Below are positions 59,501 through 64,000 of a DNA stretch of 64,000 nt, one piece after another. The position numbers were made by a program, and so were the translations under genes. Numbering within the stretch: the first letter of the stretch is position 1; every line of letters begins with the position of its first letter. Where the stretch lies: the NCBI RefSeq assembly GCF_028858725.1, contig NC_084774.1, forward strand, positions 5,616,001 to 5,680,000, written 5' to 3'. The notes below the pieces were generated by a model. It searched no databases, was not told the DNA's origin, and saw only the letters and a program-made list of their open reading frames with translations. Origin of the DNA: Colius striatus (taxonomy: Eukaryota > Chordata > Aves > Coliiformes > Coliidae).

Positions 59501-62500
59501 GCTTGCTACAGACATTTCCAGACAGCTTTGTAGTGCAGGACTTGAAGAAGAAACACAGGGCTGGTGATCTTAGTGGTGAGACCATCTCAAAGTTTGGTCA
59601 GAGACTAGAGCAGTGCCTATAAACCCCCACATGATGTTTGCTCTTGTATAAAAACCCATCACTCTAACAGCAGAACCAAAGACATACTAAGTTTCAGGTA
59701 TCGGTGTCAAGTGATGCTACAAGACAGAGTTTTATTCTACAGTTTGCAGCCGGAGTGCAAGTTCAGAGTAATGGTAAAGACAACAGCACATAGATAATCC
59801 ACTGAACAAGTACAGTGAATCCTACAAGCTAAACAAGGAGAAATTCAATTCAGACTTGCAAGTTGAAAACTACAAAGATTCCATAAAATAAAGATACATA
59901 CAGAAGCAGATGAATGATGGTAATTATGCTTTACCTCATAGCTCTAGTAAGGCTGATGAACTCTCACAACCAAACTGAAGTTCAGGACTGTATGTTTTAA
60001 CCAGGCTAGTCTAAGCAATCAAACTTGGACAACAGACATCTCTGACACAGCTATCCCTTGGCTGTGGCTGCTGACTCGAGTCCTGCTCAATTTCTGGCCC
60101 AACACATGGCTCATGCTGACACAGCTCTGCCTGATCTATGCTGGGGGCAGTACCACTGCACTAAAGCAAGAGCCACACATACACCAGATAAAAAGGAGAG
60201 GAATTAAGACTTGTGATCTTTTGCAACTCTGCATAAGCAACTGTTGGACAGTTTCTAGTAAGACTGAGACTCTTCAGAATTAACTGGAACAACCCACAGA
60301 AATGGTAGAAACCAGCCTTCCATGACAGAAGGTGTAAGTCCATCACTTTAGTCAAAAAGCCTTCAAGCTCACTCATCACCATCTGCACTGTGGAGGCTCC
60401 CAGGCTTCCCACTGTGATACTGGGACACCTGCACTGCGATAAAGGAGGAAGGATGAGGATTCTCACTATCAGCTGGGAAACTGGTTTCTTCATAAGCACA
60501 TAAATTAATGAAATGAAAAATTAAAGCATTCACAAGTTCCATCAGCACATTTAAAGGGAACTGAGCCCTTGTTTAGTTTTTGCCTAGTGAGTCTGTAATG
60601 AAGTCAGATTCACAGGGTGCATCCCTGTGTAGCTTTGGTAGGTCCAAATGAACCATGACACTTTACTTGGTAGTACTGTCACAAAAAGTATTCATACAGG
60701 GTTAAACGATATTCATAGATCCCCAGCTAGAAACCAAGCAACAGCTTCCTGACCTTTACCAAAGACTAGTTCTCTGCCAACTGCTTTGCTGACACTGAGG
60801 TAATGCCCATTCATTACAAAATTACACAGACATCACTAGCAGACTTCACAGGAAAATCTTACAGAAGCAACTCCTTGGTCCTACTTACAGATTTTCCCCT
60901 GGTTAGGTTTTCTTAGAGCTCACACATTGTTGCAGCTGGAATAAGCTTTGCAAACAGACATCTTCCACAAAAATTTTTCCACAAAGTGTGCTGATATTTA
61001 ATAAAGCCCTGAATTCCCCCAACTCACCTGGCACTTCAGTGCTTGCTCCACACTCCTGTGCTTGCTCCTGCAACCATCCAGCAGCTTCACTGCTGCTTTA
61101 CGCTGGCCAAGGGAGCGTAGGAAGCACAAAGTGAATGAACTCTGAAACTCTTGGATTAGGGGCATCGCTAGAAGGACTTCTCCCAGAGGTGTCCTTCCTC
61201 TCTTGTTAGTCAAAGGAAATACTGCATCTAAATACAGCTGTTACTTTTATCTACTTTTACCCTTATTATACACAAACTGGAATGAGTCCAGGATTCTGGA
61301 GTATTTGAGCAAAACAACAGCATCTCACATCAGCTGCAGGGATTTATATATTGCAGCCTCACGTCTGCCTTCCGCTTGAGGCATGCAAGGATTTCCTTCC
61401 ACTGTGTTAGCTCTGCTGTTTTCAGATACTAACATTGTCTGAGCTTTACCTTGACCGACAAAAACAACTTTCATCAGCAAAGCTGCACTTATTTGTTGCT
61501 GGAAAAGGATATCCTTCCAGTTCCATTCTACATTGGCCACCTGCTATGGACCTGCAAGAGTTACAGGCTCCTGTTCACTCAAGAGCTTACACACGCCCTC
61601 AAGACAACAAATACCAGCTTCATTTCCAATGTCAGTCACTTGGTCAGGGTTGTCAGGGGTATGATCAAGAAGGAGAAATGCAGGTTCAAGCACTGTCAGC
61701 TGTGTACATACACATACTGAGAAACCTGAGCTCCCAGGATTCAGGTCTAGCTGTTAATTTGGAAGCCATGGTGAAAAAGTTTTGAGAGCAGTTGAATTGC
61801 AATCACCATCAGCAAGATAGCCTCATGTACAAGCTTCAGAGCCACCACACAAAAGTCATCTTCCAAAACCAGTGCCACAGAACAGCCCTTCAAATGCCCC
61901 AGCACCTCAACATGCAAACCTTTTCCTTATGTGTGTGCTCTCCATTTTCACCACAGGCTAAGCCCAACGAAGTTTCACCAGGAACTGAAGATTAAAGAAA
62001 AATACTTCTGTTATGCCACCTCCTCCATGAAACAGGCACTTAACTGACCTCAGGTTACTCAGAAACTACACCCTTCTGAGAGACGGGTGCAGAGGCAAGG
62101 GAGTGAAGAGTACTCTGCATTTGTGCCACTCTACTCTTTCTTAGTTACAGTCATGTCTCCCCTCTGCTTCATTAGGGATCCAGGCAGGAATTACAGATGT
62201 ATAGCCTGGTAACTCCTGGTTAGCAGCCTGTTGTCACTGCTTCATCCATGCACAGCCTGCCTGCTATGCTGAACCATCAGCAGATAACCATCAAGCAGGC
62301 TCTTGCCACTGCCTTCACCACCTCCTTGGCAGTCCCATAACAGCAACATGTGTCAGTACCAACCTCTGCTGCTAACCAAGTCCATCATCCTAGAAGAAAC
62401 CTTCTAAAAAAAGATAAAATAGGACAAAGGGATAAGTACTTTAGTGCTGCAGAAACAGCAAACAGGAATTCACATGCTAGAAGTGTGCTTGGGTCTCAGC

Positions 62501-63937
62501 CAAGCTGTTACTGAAATGCTGAGGTCTCAATTATCTGCTGCATTCAGTGTCATTTCCTACGCTCAAGCTCCACTGTACAACAACAGCACATGTGTTCACG
62601 TGGCCATCTCAGACTACAAGCCACAGTACTCAATTCAAGTAGCCAAGGACACTGCAAGTTGTCATAGATGGACAAAAAATTTTATTATATAGAAACTAAA
62701 CTGATCTCAACTAGTGAGCTAATAATAGGGCTACCAGACATTATGCAAGAAAATTCAAGGGTCCTGCAACTTTTCCTTGTAAAGATTTACAAGGATGTGA
62801 ATGAAAGACCAGAACACTGTTTCTTTTCAAAGGTCCCACTGAAGGAGTGCCCTATTGTTTTTCTGTATGATAACAGCAAAGTTCCTTCCATACTTAGCTA
62901 GCACAGAGGATTGAGTGAGAAAGCCTCTAATTTTTTTCAAGAGACACTAATTTTGCAGACAGCTCAACGGTCCAAGCACTCACAGCCAGGGACTGATGGA
63001 ATAAGCTGTGCAGATGGAAACAATTATTTAGAAGGGGAAGGACTCCTGCATGCACGGAGTAACATCTCACTAAAACTGAAGCCTCCCACCAACACATTCC
63101 AGACTCTTGGAGTAATCTACTTTGGGGAATATGGTTTAAGCTACATCAGCTTTCGTATTTCTTTCTCTAAATTTCTTTGCAATCACAAAAACATACTCTC
63201 CTGCAAACTGACCTCACAGTCTTACCAAACAGCAACAAATACCAGAACATATTATAAACATCTGAACCTAAAAGTCTATTTAGAGAAGCAACTTTTCAAG
63301 CAACAAGTTCTGATTTCAGACAAGCTTTTCACTATGCAACACACATGGAAGGACTTACCCACATGATTAACAATGCAGCAGTGAATGACTTCTACCTAAA
63401 GTCCATGGCATTAAATAATTAATGAATCTGAGGCCATATTTGATAGGTAGAATATCAAAGCACCTTAAATAAAAAGAATATTTCTTGGAAAGGAACAAAT
63501 TACAGAAAGTAATAGCTTTAAATAGAATCATTGAATTGATTAGAAATGTCTAATTAAGGGTAATCCTTTCAAGCCAGCTGCATGAAAAATATTTCATATA
63601 ATATGTTGTAGGAGAAAAATAACTCCAGCAGGTTTCAATTAAGACTCACTGCCATATGGATTTCACATCTGCAGCAGGAAGGCTCAAACACCATGTCACA
63701 ACTAAGACATTTTTATGTTTCCAACTGAAAGCACTTAAACTGCTTGGAATAGAAGCATATGGGCCATAACATCTCCAATTAAGCAAACATTTCACTGAAC
63801 TGAGAGGCTAAAAGACACAGAAAGCTAGATCCATTGTATTCTTGGTCATGCATTGTAACCCCTAACTTTTAAAGGGCAAAAGCTATGAGTATACAGCACG
63901 TAACCTTTAGTCCTCTCCCCACCCAGCCAAAGTATTC

Positions 63938-64000
63938 AGTCTTATTAAACATCTTCATCAACGGCCTGGAGGAGGGGACGGAGTGTACTCTCAGCAAGTT
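63938..64000 (+). mobile_element. CR1 LINE reverse transcriptase, continues past window
   Basis: Forward reading gives LLNIFINGLEEGTECTLSKF, the CR1 reverse-transcriptase segment that directly precedes the catalytic FADD motif. The left end is the 5' truncation point of the insertion, and the rest lies beyond the window. The frame is open in the visible part. Confidence 0.85.

Larger units (their letters stand above)
52801..63937. other. Upstream intergenic or intronic DNA, no gene recognised
   Basis: Aside from adjoining CR1 tails and short tandem repeats, nothing was identified. In mammals RALGAPB lies on this side of ARHGAP40 in the same orientation. I saw no RALGAPB coding exon, though part of a long 3'UTR could be unrecognised here. 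Confidence 0.4.

Noticed and set aside
60161..60499. 112-codon minus-strand frame considered as a RALGAPB exon
   Set aside because: No match to anything I know of that protein, and no convincing splice borders at both ends.
62911..63366. 151-codon plus-strand frame
   Set aside because: It opens at TTG, has AT-rich composition and no domain, and no splice or promoter context.
1..64000. CRISPR arrays, tRNA, rRNA, insertion sequences
   Set aside because: No regularly spaced repeats, cloverleaf or rRNA signatures were seen, and the DNA is vertebrate nuclear in character.

Overview
The window is nuclear DNA from a bird. It carries CR1 LINE fragments of several kinds and one solo LTR of a type I recognise from bird genomes, and no mammalian SINEs. 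It is AT-rich and intron-rich, with no bacterial operon structure. The LTR type suggests a neoavian bird rather than a fowl; this is recall, not a database match.

I can support one protein-coding gene. It lies on the minus strand from 43452 (ATG) to 25848 (TAA), in 14 coding exons. All exons have AG/GT borders and compatible codon phases. The joined reading frame is 1,878 nt, 625 residues plus a stop, with no frameshift or internal stop. The protein is a Rho GTPase-activating protein of the ARHGAP18/28/40 family. It has the family's N-terminal motifs, a RhoGAP domain at about residues 269-468 with an arginine finger at R312, and the family's conserved C-terminal block. It differs from ARHGAP18 and ARHGAP28 at diagnostic positions, so I call it ARHGAP40. 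The first coding exon in this model begins at a splice acceptor, so at least one more 5' exon must lie above 43474. It is not settled, but a GC-rich island near 52.4 kb holds a phase-compatible candidate.

Layout: 1-25847 lies downstream of the gene and has no recognisable exon. It holds a solo LTR (8316-8909), two CR1 remnants, a perfect 13-bp hairpin, and several AT-rich stretches dense in homeodomain-like sites. In mammals SLC32A1 follows ARHGAP40 on this side; it is not in the window. 25848-43474 is the gene. Its largest intron (36686-43271) holds four separate CR1 pieces, and its last intron holds an internally deleted CR1. 43475-64000 is upstream DNA or 5' intron. It holds the GC-rich island, a pair of adjoining CR1 tails (54.4-54.7 kb), and a CR1 reverse-transcriptase segment running off the right edge.

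The mobile elements are ordinary, decayed bird repeats. I found no CRISPR array, tRNA, rRNA or new multi-gene system. The most useful open points are the missing 5' exon, the candidate regulatory DNA below 25 kb, the two perfect inverted repeats, and two unusually long unassigned open frames.
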